A stretch of 64,000 nucleotides of DNA from Cephalotus follicularis (GCA_001972305.1 BDDD01000552.1:338458-402457), one strand, 5' to 3'. Shown: positions 1 to 11,482, counted from the stretch's first letter. Notes: generated by a model not told the origin, from the letters alone. Numbers and translations are program-made.

Positions 1-96
1 CTCCCTCTGGTCACCTTCTATCTGTGGCAACCGTCATATCCCCTTGACGTAACTCCATCAGTTCGGTCTCCCTCTGGTCACCTTCTATCTGTGGCA
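1..96. repeat. 29-bp direct repeat at 67-bp offset inside T1 gag
   Basis: Bases 1-29 are repeated exactly at 68-96. This is the visible part of a 67-bp tandem duplication whose other end lies outside the window. Because 67 is not a multiple of three, it shifts the gag frame. Confidence 0.85.
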
Positions 97-625
97 CATA
101 AGTTGTAAGGAACTCGGACTGAAATTTGTCCCAAGTCCTGTCAAGTCCACGAGATTCCCACTTTGCTTCAGTCCTTTCCCACCAATAGGTAGCCTCACCC
201 CATAAGCGGTATACAGCAAAGTTGAGTTTCTGCTCATCAGTACATTCCAGGGCAGCAAATATTTTCTCCAAATCTCTAATCCACTACTCGGCCATAGTAG
301 CATTCAGCTCACCATTGAATGTCGGAGGATTCTATCTCATGAACCGCTCCAGATCTCGGCCAAATCAACCGGTATGACAAGCTTCAGGAGCCTGCTGATA
401 AGCCCGGTTAGCCTCATACATTTGCCGAATCTGTTCCATGTTCACCGCATTAGCTTGCATCTGCTGCTGGAAAAGCTTAGCCATGCAGTGAAAATTACTC
501 CTCTCATCTTGTACTGGAGGAATATTCACTCCTTCATTCGCTGCTGGATCATTTCCATGCACTGGCGGTGCATTGATTCCTTCGGCGGCTCTACGCCTTC
601 CCCTTATTCCTCTTCGTAGGACCAT
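1..625 (-). pseudogene. T1 gag, N-terminal part (Ty3/gypsy capsid region)
   Basis: The frame opens at an ATG at 625 and encodes an Arg-rich N-terminus, then a glutamine-rich segment, then the capsid core with the RLWGEATYWWERTEAKW block that also appears in T3. Gag would form the cytoplasmic particle that packages element RNA. The frame has stops at 367-365 (TGA), 334-332 (TAG) and 286-284 (TAG), so it is broken. The last 70 bp contain a 67-bp duplication that shifts the frame. The rest of gag-pol is off the left edge. T3 encodes a closely similar gag from the opposite strand. Confidence 0.85.
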
Positions 626-728
626 TCAGTTTCCTACGTGGAATGACATAATCATTAGGAAACAATTCACTTAATTTCCAAGAAACTTATCCCAGCTAGC
701 ATATATGGAATATGCTCTGATACCATGC
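626..728 (-). other. T1 leader between LTR and gag
   Basis: About 100 bases separate the LTR end from the gag ATG. A similar leader with the AGCTAGG-type and CATATATGG stretches sits in T2 (14098-14208) and, as a stub, in T10 (46489-46524). Confidence 0.7.
714..725 (-). other. T1 primer binding site (initiator Met tRNA)
   Basis: On the minus strand this reads TGGTATCAGAGC, the usual plant initiator Met tRNA 3'-end complement, three bases after the LTR terminus GTGTGACA. Confidence 0.9.
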
Positions 729-1070
729 TGTCACACCCCGTTGACCCATTACATGTAGACAACATATGTGGTGATATCAGGAATAAGTAAATAATCCAGC
801 ATTCCAATTAACAATCTAAATATATAAGCGGAAACATTCCATAAACCAGATTATAAAATAGAAGTCATCCGCACGCAGCCCATACTACGTGCTCGTACAA
901 TACTAGCAATTATCCTTTTAAATAAGGGAAGAAAAACAGTAACACGGAGTGTGAACCGTTCATTACAAATACTGTACATCATAAAAATAACAACCTTACG
1001 CAGAATAGAAGCTCTCCAAGCTTCAACAGCACTCTCCGAACGCCCTTGCTTAATCTGAAATTGTAGGGGG

Positions 1071-1095
1071 TTAGCCGTTTTCCTCACTTGGCTAA
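1071..1095 (-). promoter_or_regulatory. T1 LTR hairpin with splice-acceptor-like downstream sequence
   Basis: The complementary arms TTAGCC and GGCTAA flank a 13-base loop. Reading leftward, the GGCTAAC arm (a good plant branch-point match) leads into CCCCCTACAATTTCAG, ending at 1055. The same layout lies roughly 340-470 bases from the 3' end of seven LTRs in this window. The splicing role is inferred. Confidence 0.55.
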
Positions 1096-1860
1096 GTAAG
1101 AAAATAATGCATGATAATTGAATATATAAATGTAAATATGCAGGAAAATTATTTAATTTAACATATATATATATAAGTATTTCAATATATACGCAAACAT
1201 GCCAAGTGGCCATAACAGTACAATGCAAGAATACCGCCCAAGGGTACAATCAATCAGTACAGTGGTTTGGGTGTCACATGTCGCTAACTCCTAACACCAA
1301 CTGTGCACCTTCTATCTATCACCCTTCACTCCGAGGAAGATAAATCAGGTCAGTTACTACCGGCATTAGCGGGTAGTTTAACAATCAAGCTCTGCAATTG
1401 CAGACAGTTTGGGTGGATACTCTAGCTAACTCCTGTCACATAGGACCACCTCCGTAGCCAGTGATGTCTCCTATCACTCGACTAACGGCAATAGCATAGA
1501 CAATCAATTCAATCAATTCAGTGGTAATATTACATATATCTATAATATGCAATATAATGATAGTTTTCATTTTTAGAAAACATAACAGTTCAATCAGTGG
1601 TTCTCTTGGAGAACAAAACGATACAGTACCTCTTGAAGAGGAATATAGCAATTGTATACAATAAGATTTTCTGTTTATGCTTAAAGTATTAGGTTGGTAA
1701 AATCCTTGTATATATATATATAACAGTAGTAATTTCATTGGATAACAGTAATAATAGTTACAATATAGCACATCAAGGATAATTGCAACCACAATCAAGT
1801 CAATAAATCAATCTGAACATTTCTATATTTACTGTTCTAAAGCGCCAACAGTTTCTTTGT

Positions 1861-1992
1861 AAGCGTCGACGGTTGTTGACTAAGCGTTGACACTACACGC
1901 ATGATCAAAGCTTAAGCGTGGACATTCTAAGCCTTAACAGGGGTTTTCCACACCAAAACGTCGACGGTCTTAATTTAAGCGTCAGCGCTTCT
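1861..1992. repeat. GTCGAC array, GCGTCGACG dialect, T1 LTR
   Basis: GTCGAC-like cores start at 1865, 1886, 1919, 1960 and 1981. The 1865-1886 and 1960-1981 steps are 21 bp. Confidence 0.75.
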
Positions 1993-2604
1993 GGCGTTCT
2001 TACGAATTCCGGGAGCAAAATCAAAATAGGGGATGCATAAATTCAACTCAATCTCAGTCCATTTCAACATGCAATCAAGTATTAACCATCACTACACATT
2101 ATACATGTTATATGTTATATGTTCAAAAACATGTCAAAACCCCTACCTCAATCGCTATCCCGAAATCAATTGGAATTGATTTCTCTCTTTATGTCCAATG
2201 TTATTCACCCTCCTTTCAATCCTTCAATCCCAGTAGTTTTCAATATATATTGGCATTTTTAGCAGAAGATATATATACGCAAAATCAGTATGTATATACA
2301 GGCCAGTTACTATAATCATTATCTGATTTGAATAAAAAAGGATTACTAGAACTTCTAAGCCTCTAATCCCATTTAAATCACTTCTCCATTTTTCAATTAA
2401 CTTCTACAATCCAACTATTGATTTGCATGTTCAACAGTAGGTATATCATTTACATCAACATGTTTACATAACCATCTTAACCACAATAAGTGAGCTTCGA
2501 ATTGTAACTTACCTGGAATCAAAGCTTCAACCACTTGTACTCTTCAAATATTAACATGTAACCTCTAGCACTTCCCAGCAACTGTCAAGCTAGTCCTCCT
2601 CTTC

Positions 2605-2655
2605 CTCAGTGTTTTTCAACACTCAAATAGCTCAAGTATCAGCTGATATAAGTGC
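2605..2655 (-). promoter_or_regulatory. T1 LTR promoter-like block
   Basis: On the minus strand a TTATATCAGCTGAT stretch is followed by GAGCT and by an AGTGTT/AACACT inverted repeat. The same block occurs in T3, T7, T10 and T13 LTRs. TATA function is inferred from composition and conservation. Confidence 0.45.
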
Positions 2656-3118
2656 TCAATCTTGTGTCTTTCATTCCACAGTTGGTTTAACTTTTACTGT
2701 ACATTTCTCTCTCCCTCATGCATGCTGTCACACCCCGTTTATAGAAACGCGACATTAAAGCAGTAAAGGCAATTATCATAAAATACAGCTCATGTAAAAA
2801 CCATAAAAATTACAACTTTTCCTAGAATAACAGTTGCGGAAGCCTAACAAGAACATAAGCTGTCAACATGTAATGTACGTCCCATACCGCACGCTACTCA
2901 AATACAAGTCATCAAGGTTAATCGCCCATAAAACGGAGCGTGATTTACAGTACAATATAAAATTCCTTCAGAAACAGAACCATGACAATAGCACATCCGA
3001 AAACCATAATCCACAAAGGTTTAACAAAACAGGAAGATAACAAGATCAAGAATATAACAGCTTGATCATCGTCCATGCCGATCCAATATTCCACTGGATC
3101 AATCTGTAAAGTAGGGGG

Positions 3119-3143
3119 TTAGCCTTTGTCCTCACTCGGCTAA
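3119..3143 (-). promoter_or_regulatory. T2 3' LTR hairpin with splice-acceptor-like sequence
   Basis: TTAGCC-N13-GGCTAA inverted repeat; reading leftward it is followed by CCCCCTACTTTACAG ending at 3104. Confidence 0.5.
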
Positions 3144-3380
3144 GTCATAACAGTAAATCAGGATCAACATTAATGCATGTCATGATATGAATGCATAAAT
3201 GATGCAGGCAGTGGAGACCCAGTTTATACATATATGAAAATATGTATACGTATGACAGTACAGTAAAATATCAATGATACATATATGAGTAATATACGTA
3301 TACAGTAACAGTACAGTAGTAACCCGGCCAGGGCTACATCAACAATCACAGTAATGTCCGTAAAGGACCAATAAACAGTA

Positions 3381-3502
3381 CAGTACAGTATGTCCACATA
3401 GGACCACGACAACAGGCAGTATGTCCACATAGGACCACAACAGGCAGTACGTTCGCATAGGACCACAACAACAGCATGTCCACATAGGACCACAACCACA
3501 GT
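3381..3502. repeat. Minisatellite in T2 3' LTR, 27-31 bp unit
   Basis: Four copies of a unit built on GTCCACATAGGACCAC begin near 3392, 3423, 3451 and 3478. The matching array in the 5' LTR is at 14862-14975. Confidence 0.8.
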
Positions 3503-3877
3503 AACTCCCACTACGGTCCCCACTTCGGGCAACCGAGCGAGGCAACAGTACAGTGAGTCACCTAGCCATGCTCCAGGCCCCTAGGTACAACCCTACCACT
3601 AGTCGGCGGTGGGAACCTCCGCCATGCAACTAGTAGCGCAAACACAAACACAAACACATAGCAATTCACAGAGCAAACAGTGAATGAAATCAGTAACAGT
3701 ACAGTTGTAATAACCGCAACTTCAATTAATGTGTATTGATCCAATTTTGAATAAAATATACATTTTAATTGAGTTATTTATCCAATTATACTGATTTCTA
3801 TGATTGGTAAATGTTTGGGGTGAATTGATATGCATTTGGAGAAGTATCAAAGACTAGGAAACCCTAATCTAGTCCAA

Positions 3878-3960
3878 ACAGCCGACTGTCACAGGGTAAC
3901 AGTCGACTGTTGGCCACGTGAAGAAGGCAGTCGACTGCCCACTAATTCAAGTCGACTGGT
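3878..3960. repeat. GTCGAC array, CAGTCGACTG dialect, T3 LTR
   Basis: Cores start at 3881, 3902, 3930 and 3951; two of the three steps are 21 bp. Confidence 0.75.
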
Positions 3961-4207
3961 TTGCTCCAGGACAAATGCCTGGCATGTGCAGGGACAAGAG
4001 AGATTGGTAGCTATGGGCACATGCATCCACCATCTGCCAGAACATGCAAAAGTGGAATGTTTGCATGTTCTCTGCAGATCTAAAACCTACTAATTGATTA
4101 ATTAAGAGAGAAAGTGGAAGTGAGGGAGGCATGTGGTGGAAAGAATGAAAGAAAAATGTGAGTGCATGTGAGTAGGTAACAAATCTGACGAATTCAGAGA
4201 TCCTTGA

Positions 4208-4252
4208 GAGTTATATCTGCTGATAGAATGCTGTTTGAGTGTTAGAAACACA
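4208..4252 (+). promoter_or_regulatory. T3 LTR promoter-like block
   Basis: TTATATCTGCTGAT, then GAGTGTTAGAAACAC, matching the conserved block of the T1, T7, T10 and T13 LTRs. A donor-like GGTAAGT follows at about 4344. Confidence 0.4.
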
Positions 4253-4523
4253 GAGTGAAGTGAGAGTTACTAAGGATTGTGGAAGGCTTGCATTGGAGAT
4301 GTTAGAAAGCTCAAAAAGGAGGACTTTGAGGCTTTAGAATCTTGGTAAGTCCTTGATCCAAAATTCTTGTTGTTATGTTGATAAAATGTGACTAGGAATG
4401 TTAAATATTTTCTGTTAATGGATTAGAATCAACAATTCTTAAAATTGAGATGGAAAGTAGTAAATTGGAGCAAGTGGAATTGGTGATATAGCCTCTAGAA
4501 TAGATTTTAATTGTTGTTAGCTA

Positions 4524-7500
4524 GAATGCACTGATGACCAAAAGCTTAATTTTGCTGTGTACCGCTTGTGGGGCGAGGCAACTTATTGGTGGGAGAGAAC
4601 TGAAGCGAAATGGGAAAACCGTGGGCTTGACAGGACTTGGGACAGATTCTAGTCCAAGTTTCTTGGTACTTACGTACCGCAGATTGAACGAGATCGTCGG
4701 GAGACAGAGCTGATGGAGTTACGTCAAGGGGAGATGACGGTAGCTCAATACCAGACTAGATTTGTGGAGCTGGCAAGACACACGCCTTATCTTGTTGAGA
4801 GTGAGTCACGGATGATTCGAAGGTTCTTGAAGGGCCTTCGACCAGATATCAGGTCCAAATTGTTATTGTTACAGCTGACCACTTTTGTTGATGTTGCGGA
4901 AAGAGCAATGATTCTGGAAGCGGATGCAAATGACAGAAGGATTGATCGATCTCGTACTCAATCGAGACCAACACAGTCACAAGGACAGGGAAGCAACAAA
5001 CCTGCTGGTTCTGCAAAGTCTGGGAATAAGAATCAAGGAAGTTTTCGACGCAACAATTTTCGATCAAGAACTCCTTACCGAAGTGGCTCACAGAACTCTA
5101 AAGGATGCACCTTTTGCGGTCGTCCGAATCATGAGGAATCAGAATGTTGGAAGAAGATGGGAAAGTGCTTGAAGTGTGGCTCACAAGGTCACATACTGAA
5201 AGATTGCCAAATGTTGAAAGATCAAGTATGCGGCCAACAGGGAGGTGCTGGCGCGAGTGGCAGTGCTGCGGTGGCTCAACCGCGGAGAGACTCCGGGAAG
5301 GGGATTATGAAAGGTAGGGTCTATACCTTATCTAGAGATGATGTGCCAGAATCTACTACTGTTGTGGGAGGTACCATTTACATATCTGGTATATTAGCTC
5401 ATGTACTGATTGATCCTGGTGCTACGCATTCATTCATTGCATCTGATTTTACTTGCAACTTGCATGGCACTACTACTAGACTATCATATGTTTTGGAAGT
5501 AAGTACTCCTGCGGGTACTTGTCTTTTATCTGATACAGTTATGAAAGACTGTGAAATTGTGATAGCTGGGATGGAACTATCCGCTGACTTGATAGTCCTA
5601 CCTATCCGAGATTTTGATGTAATCTTGGTGATGGATTGGCTGTATGCTCATCATGCTTGTGTTGATTGCTACAACAAGATGATGACGTTTTATCTGCAAG
5701 ACGGAACGGAGTGCAAGTTTATCGGGGAGAAGAATGTTACTGCTCCGATTATCTCGTATACCCGAGCACAGAAGTATCTCAAGCAAGGATGTGAGGGATA
5801 CTTGGTGTATGTGATTGATCATACAAAAGGTACGCCTAATATTGAACAAGTGCCTGTTGTATGTGAATTTCTTGATGTGTTTCCAGATGAACTCACTTCG
5901 TTGCCACCGGAGAGAGATATGGAGTTCAGTATTCAGTTATTACCTGGAACTGCTCCTATATCTAGAGCACCATACCGAATGGCTCCTGCTGAGCTGAAGG
6001 AGTTGAAAGTTCAACTACAAGATTATCTTGACAAAGGCTTCATCAGACCGAGTGTGTCACCATGGGGAGCACCGGTCCTATTTGTGAAGAAGAAGGATGG
6101 ATCAATGCGTCTGTGCATTGACTACAGGCTGCTTAATCAAGTGATGGTAAAGAACAAGTATCCTCTTCCACATATTGAGGAGTTGTTCGATCAATTGCAA
6201 GGCTCGACTGTATACTCCAAACTTGACTTGAGAACAGGTTACGATCAGTTGAGGATTAGAGAAGGCGATGTGGAGAAAACCGCATTTCGAACCAGATATG
6301 GGCATTACGAATTTCCGATATTGCCGTTTGGTTTGACTAATGCTCCTGCAGCTTTTATGTGTCTGATGAACAAGATATTCCAACCTTATCTCGATCAGTT
6401 TGTTGTTATCTTTCTTGACGACATCCTAATCTATTCAAATAGTATTGAGGAGCATATGCAACACTTGAGAATTGTACTGCAGACTCTACGAAAGGAACAG
6501 TTATACGCCAAATTCAGCAAGTGTGAATTTTGGCTGGATCATGTGACTTTCTTAGGTCATATAGTATCAAGTGAAGGATTGTCAGTGGACCCTTCGAAGA
6601 TTGAAAGCATTGTTGATTGGCCCCAACCGAAGAACGTGACGGAGGTCCATAGTTTCTTGGGATTGGCGGGCTACTACCAAAGGTTCATCGAGGGATTCTC
6701 GAAACTTGCTACACCACTGACACAGTTGACTCAGAAGAAGTCCTGTTTTGTGTGGGATGATTTTTGTGAGGCAAGTTTCCAAGAGTTGAAGAGTCGGTTG
6801 ATTTCGGCTCCAGTGTTGGCATTACCGGAGGGTAATGAGGGATTTACTATCTATACTGATGCTTCTGGGAAGGGTTTGGGATGCGTTCTGATGCAACATG
6901 GTAGGGTGATTGCATACGCATCGAGGAAGTTGAAACCGTACAAGGAAAATTATCCTGTACACGACCTTGAGCTGGCAGCCATAGTGTTTGCTTTGCAAAA
7001 ATGGAGACACTATCTCTACGAAGCTCAGTTTGAAATCTTCACTGATCATAAGATCTTGAAGTATTTGTTTTCCCAGAGGGAGCTCAACATGAGACAGAGG
7101 CGATGGGTGGAATTCTTCAATGATTACAACTGCAATATACAGTACCACCCGGGAAAGGCGAATGTAGTGGCTGATTCGCTGAGTCGCAAGACGATGATTG
7201 CTGGAACTATGGTGTCACAGTGGAATCTATTGGAGGAATTTCAGAGATGGAATCCGTTCATGGTTTCCCGAGGAGTTATTGTGGCAAGTATGAGAGCACA
7301 ACCAGAACTTCTCGAGCGTATTTTGACTGCTCAGTATAATGATACTGAATTGTGGAGTATTCGTGAGAACCTAGACACTGATTCTGAGTTCTCTGTACAT
7401 ACTGATGGCATATTGAGGTTCCGGGGGAGGATATGTGTTCCGGATGATGAGAGTATCAAGAATGAGCTACTGCAACAAGCTCATAAATCGAGATACAGTG

Positions 7501-8209
7501 TTCACCTAGGGAGTTCCAAGATGTGGCACGACCTGAAAAAGAATTACTGGTGGAGCGGCATGAAGAGAGAAATTGTTGAATATGTAGCAAGATGTTTGAC
7601 CTGTCAGAGAGTGAAGGCTGAACATCAGAAACCTGCAGGACTGCTACAATCGCTACCAGTAGTTGAATGGAAATGGGAGCACGTGACCATGGACTTTGTG
7701 TCAGGATTGCTGAGGTCACGGAATCAGCATGAAGCCGTATGGGTTGTTGTGGACAGACTCACTAAGTCTGCACACTTTCTTTTGATGAACATGACATATT
7801 CCATCGAGAAGCTTTCTTGATTGTATGTTCGGGAGATAGTGAGGTTGCATGGAGTGCCGGTCAGTATTGTCTGCGACCGTGATGCTAGATTTACTTCAAG
7901 GTTCTGGAAGAAGTTCCAAACAACAATGGGAACAACCTTGAACTTTAGCACTGCATTTCATCCACAGACTGACGGACAGTCCGAGCGTACTATCCAAACA
8001 CAGGAGGATATGTTACGGGCTTGTATGATTGATTTTTCTGGGAGTTGGGAGGATCATCTAGCACTGATTGAATTCTCTTACAATAACAGTTTTCATACCA
8101 GCGTTGGGATGGCTCCATATGAGGCTTTGTATGGGAGAAAATGTAGATCACCTATTTGCTGGGACGAAGTAGGTGAGAGACAAGTGCTTGGACCGGACTT
8201 GGCATCCCC
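4524..8209 (+). pseudogene. T3 gag-pol polyprotein (gag C-terminal half, protease, RT, RNase H, integrase)
   Basis: One frame runs from the capsid core through pol, broken by TAG at 4650-4652 and TGA at 7818-7820 (the latter fits CGA to TGA). From the ATG at 4713 (residue 1), two CCHC knuckles lie near residues 132-145 and 152-165. The protease site at residue 234 reads Asp-Pro-Gly instead of Asp-Ser/Thr-Gly. RT keeps its LDD catalytic motif near residues 568-570, and an RNase H Asp sits near 716. Integrase has the His/Cys zinc region, then Asp, Asp and Glu blocks split by the second stop. The gag N-terminus is missing. The frame ends at a deletion that removes the integrase C-terminal third, where T4 sits. 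It would replicate and insert element DNA if intact; the stops and the protease change make that unlikely. Confidence 0.9.
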
Positions 8210-9612
8210 TGTTTTGTTCTTAATTTTACAGCAGATTCTTTTATTGATAACTTGTTCAATTCTCAATGGATTTTCGAATGGTTGGATGTTCTGGAAACTT
8301 TAGAATGTCCTCTTTAAATTTTGTGTTTTGTATATTTCAAGATTCTATCGTTTTCTTGATGAAAAGTATTGTTTTAAAACTGCTGTTTGGGTACTGTTTT
8401 ATTTATGAATTATGTAGCAGCTTCTTTAAATCATATCTTACTCGTTTCTTGATGAAAAATTAAATGTCTGGATGTTTTGGAAACCTCAAGTTGTTATCTT
8501 TAACTGTTATGTTTTATGTATCCCGAAATTATGTCAAATTCGTGGTGCAAATCAATGATTCATTTTACTACTCATGCTCTATTTTCTCATGGGACCAGCC
8601 ACTTTCAAAATTTCATAGAGGATTCAATTCTCAACCAATTGTTATGATCTTGAGCTTTCTGAATTCGTAAAGATGTCTACTTTGATGTTTATGTTTTAAG
8701 TTTTTACTGAAAAGGCTTATTTCAATATGAATTACTAGCTTTTGCAAAGTGATGCAAAACTGATTTTTATGAACATTTTGAGTCAATTACTCAAATGAAA
8801 GAAAAGCTTATGAATTGTGGAAGAGATGTTATGAAATGATTTTCTATGATTACTTTGAGCTGATCACTCAAAGTAAATGATGAATGAACCACCCTTGGTT
8901 TGTGATCCAAGGGGAATGGAGCGAGATTGCTCAAAGTTAATGGAGCTAAGCGTGCTCACGGACATGCATGTGATGTAAGGATAGTAGTCGGGGAGTGCAC
9001 AATGCCCCGGTGAATCGGTGTAAAGGGTTCATTAAGGTTTTTATGATGTTTATGTTTACGAAATGATCTAGTTATGATATTAACTAGAAAATGATATGTT
9101 TTACGAAATGTTCTAGTTATATATATTTTGGCTAGAAAAATGTTATGATGAAATGTGTTTACTATAAAAACACCTTACTGAGCTATTTTGAGCTCATTCA
9201 TTTCAATGTTGTTTTCAAATAAAATGTTTTCAGGAAATGAATGAGTGGAGAATGCGAGCTTAGAGGAAGCTCTTAAGAAGGAATTTTTGAGAAACGGAGG
9301 CTATGCGATGATATTCGCATTATGTTTTGTTATGTAATAAGAATAATGTTTTTCCGCTGTAATATGTGTTTATGTAAAAGAACAATCCTGTGTAATGTAG
9401 AACTATGATATGGTTATGACGTCCTTTTATAAGATGACTATGTGTAAAGATGAATTGAAGATTATGTATGATTTTACAAAGACATGAATTTATGATGTTA
9501 TGTACTTTTAGAAAAGAGTACCTAAGGATGTAACATTTCACACCCAACGTAACGCAACCGATCTTTGGAGTTTGCTTTGAGCTTAAAGTGGACTCGGGTC
9601 GGGGTCGTTACA
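8210..9612 (+). mobile_element. T4: solo LTR inside T3 pol
   Basis: TG...CA-bounded 1.4-kb sequence ending GGGGTCGTTACA, flanked by ATCCC at 8204-8208 and 9613-9617 (one extra C at 8209). No coding domain is visible. The end sequence resembles Tekay LTRs in plus orientation. A GAGCT-N6-AGCTC hairpin sits near 9180. It carries no GTCGAC array, unlike most LTRs here. Confidence 0.75.
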
Positions 9613-9617
9613 ATCCC

Positions 9618-9717
9618 TATGGTCAAAGTGCTGTGGCGTTTTCACGGAGCTGAGGAAGCTACGTGGGAACGTGAGGACGAAATGAGGGAAACGTTTCCCC
9701 ACTTGTTCGGAATGTAA
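9618..9717 (+). pseudogene. T3 pol C-terminus (chromodomain-like tail)
   Basis: Encodes the conserved VKVLW...EEATWE...FPHLF ending of chromovirus integrase, stopping at TAA 9715-9717. In chromoviruses this module is thought to steer integration to marked chromatin. It is separated from the upstream pol by T4 and by an internal deletion of roughly 0.4 kb, and the frame does not match across the join. Confidence 0.8.
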
Positions 9718-9763
9718 TGGAAAGGCTAAATTCGAGGACGAATTTTCTAGAAGGAGGGGTGGA
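9718..9763 (+). other. T3 3' untranslated stub and polypurine tract
   Basis: Contains the TTCGAGGACGAATTT motif typical of Tekay/Del 3' ends, then AAGGAGGGGTGGA (9751-9763) directly before the LTR start. Confidence 0.85.
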
Positions 9764-9860
9764 TGTAATAACCGCAACTTCAATTAATGTGTATTGATCC
9801 AATTTTGAATAAAATATACATTTTAATTGAGTTATTTATCCAATTATACTGATTTCTATA
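9764..9860 (+). repeat. T3 3' LTR remnant (97 bp)
   Basis: Identical to the 5' LTR start at 3706-3801, then cut off and fused to T2 integrase. Confidence 0.9.
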
Positions 9861-10117
9861 GCTACCTCCCCGACTTTCTCCAAAATCTCAAAAGGACCAA
9901 TGTAGCGTGGAGCTAATTTTCCCTTCTTCCCAAACCGTTGCACGCCCTTCCATGGTGATACCTTCAAGAATATGTGATGACCCACGTTAAAGATCAGAGG
10001 TCTCCTTTTCACACTGTCAGTGTAGCTCTTCTGCCAACTCTGAGCAGCAAGCAGCTTCTTCTTGATTGTCCTGATCTTTTCTGAAGTTTCCTCCACCAAC
10101 TCAGTCCCGAGTAAAGG
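9861..10117 (-). pseudogene. T2 integrase C-terminal region (SH3-like segment)
   Basis: Continues the T2 frame beyond the stop at 10118, with the basic K-rich segment and the GPFEILEKVGEVA block of gypsy integrase C-termini. It is cut at 9861 by the T3 remnant, so the chromodomain-like tail is lost. Confidence 0.8.
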
Positions 10118-11482
10118 TCATTCCCCGACCTCATCCCAACACACAGGAGATCTGCACTTCCTCCCATACAGTGCCTCGAATGGTGCCATGCCAATACTGG
10201 AATGATAGCTGTTATTGTAAGAAAGCTCTATCAGAGGAATATGATCCTCCCAGGTACCAGCAAAATCAATAACGCAAGCCCGCAGCATATCCTCCAAGGT
10301 TTGGATGGTACGCTCAGACTGCCCATCGGTCTGAGGGTGGAAGGCAGTACTCAAGTTCGGCTTCATCCCGAAAGCTGACTGAAACCTCTTCCAGAAGTTG
10401 GAAGTGAAGATAGCATCTCTATCACATACGATGCTGACTGGAACCCCGTGTAGCCTCACTATCTCCTTCACATACAGCCGAGCCAGTTTGCTCGCAGAAT
10501 CAGTAAAGTGTATTGGCAAAAAGTGCGCTGATTTGGTGAATCTATCCACGATGACCCACACAGCATTATGACAGTTCCGAGTCAGAGGAAATCCCGAAAC
10601 GAAATCCATCGTAACATGTTCCCACTTCCACTCTGGAATGGGCAAAGGCTGCAGCAAACCTGCCGGTCTCTGGTGCTCGGCCTTAACTGTCTGGCAAGTC
10701 AAACACCTTGCCACATATTCAGCGATCTCCCGCTTCATGCCAGGCCACCAGTAACACTTCTTCATGTCTTGATACATCTTCGTGCTACCCGGATGAATAC
10801 TGTACAGGGATTTATGAGCCCAGCAGAGTAGCTGATCCTTCACTCTAGGCTCATTTGGAGGACATACACGTCCCCGATATCTCATAATACCGTCTTCGTG
10901 TACTCTAAAATCAGACTCCGAATCCAGATTCTCTCGAATCCTTCGCAGTTCAGGATCATGTGGTTGTGCATCTTTGATGCGATGCAGTAACACTGGTTCT
11001 ACCCGTATGTTGGCTAGAAAGATCCCCGCTGACTGATTGAATGGAGACCATTCTCGGAAGTCTTCCAACATTTTCCATTGGGACAACATGGTACTAGCAA
11101 GCATACCCTTGCGGCTCAAGGCATCAGCAACTACGTTCGCCTTCCCCGGGTGATATTGAACACTGCAATCATAATCATTGAAGAATTCTACCCACCTGCA
11201 CTGCCTCATGTTCAGTGTATCTTGACAAAACAGATACCTCAAGCTTTTATGATCGGTGGAGATCTCAAACTGCGCCCCATAGAGGTAATGCCTCCACTTC
11301 TGAAGGGCGAAGATAATAGCTGCAAGCTCAAGGTCATGAGTCGGGTAGTTCCCTTCATACAGTTTCAGCTTCCTCGAGGCATATGTAATCACTCTACCTC
11401 GCTGCATCAACACGCAGCCCAAACCCTTACCCGATGCGTCACTGTACACTACAAAGGCTTCTTTACCCTCAGGTAATGCCAA
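10118..11482 (-). pseudogene. T2 RNase H and integrase core
   Basis: A 454-codon open stretch. It starts in RNase H (SDASGKGLG, then THDLELAA and TDHKSL), followed by the integrase zinc-binding His/Cys pair ([15 protein letters not shown]) and the catalytic Asp, Asp and Glu blocks ([21 protein letters not shown]). RNase H would remove the RNA template and integrase would join element DNA to the chromosome. The stop at 10118 sits where relatives have Arg, fitting CGA to TGA. An upstream stop separates it from RT. Confidence 0.9.

Larger units (their letters stand above)
729..2725 (-). repeat. T1 5' LTR, downstream part
   Basis: This is the 3' two kilobases of the LTR (minus orientation). It holds a TATA/palindrome block near 2655-2605, a donor-like GGTAAGT at 2512, a conserved GTAGGGG at 2146, a GTCGAC array at 1992-1861, the TTAGCC hairpin at 1095-1071 and the GGGGTGTGACA end. 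T2 interrupts it at 2725. Confidence 0.85.
2726..3705 (-). repeat. T2 3' LTR remnant
   Basis: This is the terminal 980 bases of the LTR, collinear with 14209-15202. It starts TGTCACACCCCG on the plus strand. T3 begins at 3706 and the rest of this LTR is missing. Confidence 0.85.
3706..4523 (+). repeat. T3 5' LTR remnant
   Basis: Starts TGTAATAACCGCAAC. It resembles the first 0.8 kb of the T10 and T7 LTRs, then stops at about 4523, where it runs straight into the middle of gag. The rest of the LTR, the primer site and the gag N-terminus are deleted. Confidence 0.8.
3706..9860 (+). mobile_element. T3: plus-strand Tekay-like Ty3/gypsy element with both LTRs truncated
   Basis: The element has a 5' LTR remnant, a nearly full gag-pol frame, solo LTR T4 inside pol, the pol C-terminus, a polypurine tract, and 97 bases of 3' LTR. 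The first ~96 LTR bases are identical at 3706 and 9764, so the copy looks fairly young. It entered the T2 3' LTR after ACAGT (3701-3705). The missing 3' flank indicates a later deletion that took most of the 3' LTR together with T2 sequence. Confidence 0.85.

Noticed and set aside
714-725. tRNA gene fragment
   Set aside because: The 12-base match to initiator Met tRNA is a retrotransposon primer site next to an LTR end; no tRNA body is present.
851-1249. 132-codon minus-strand open stretch
   Set aside because: Within the T1 LTR; spans the hairpin and AT-rich sequence, with no domain.
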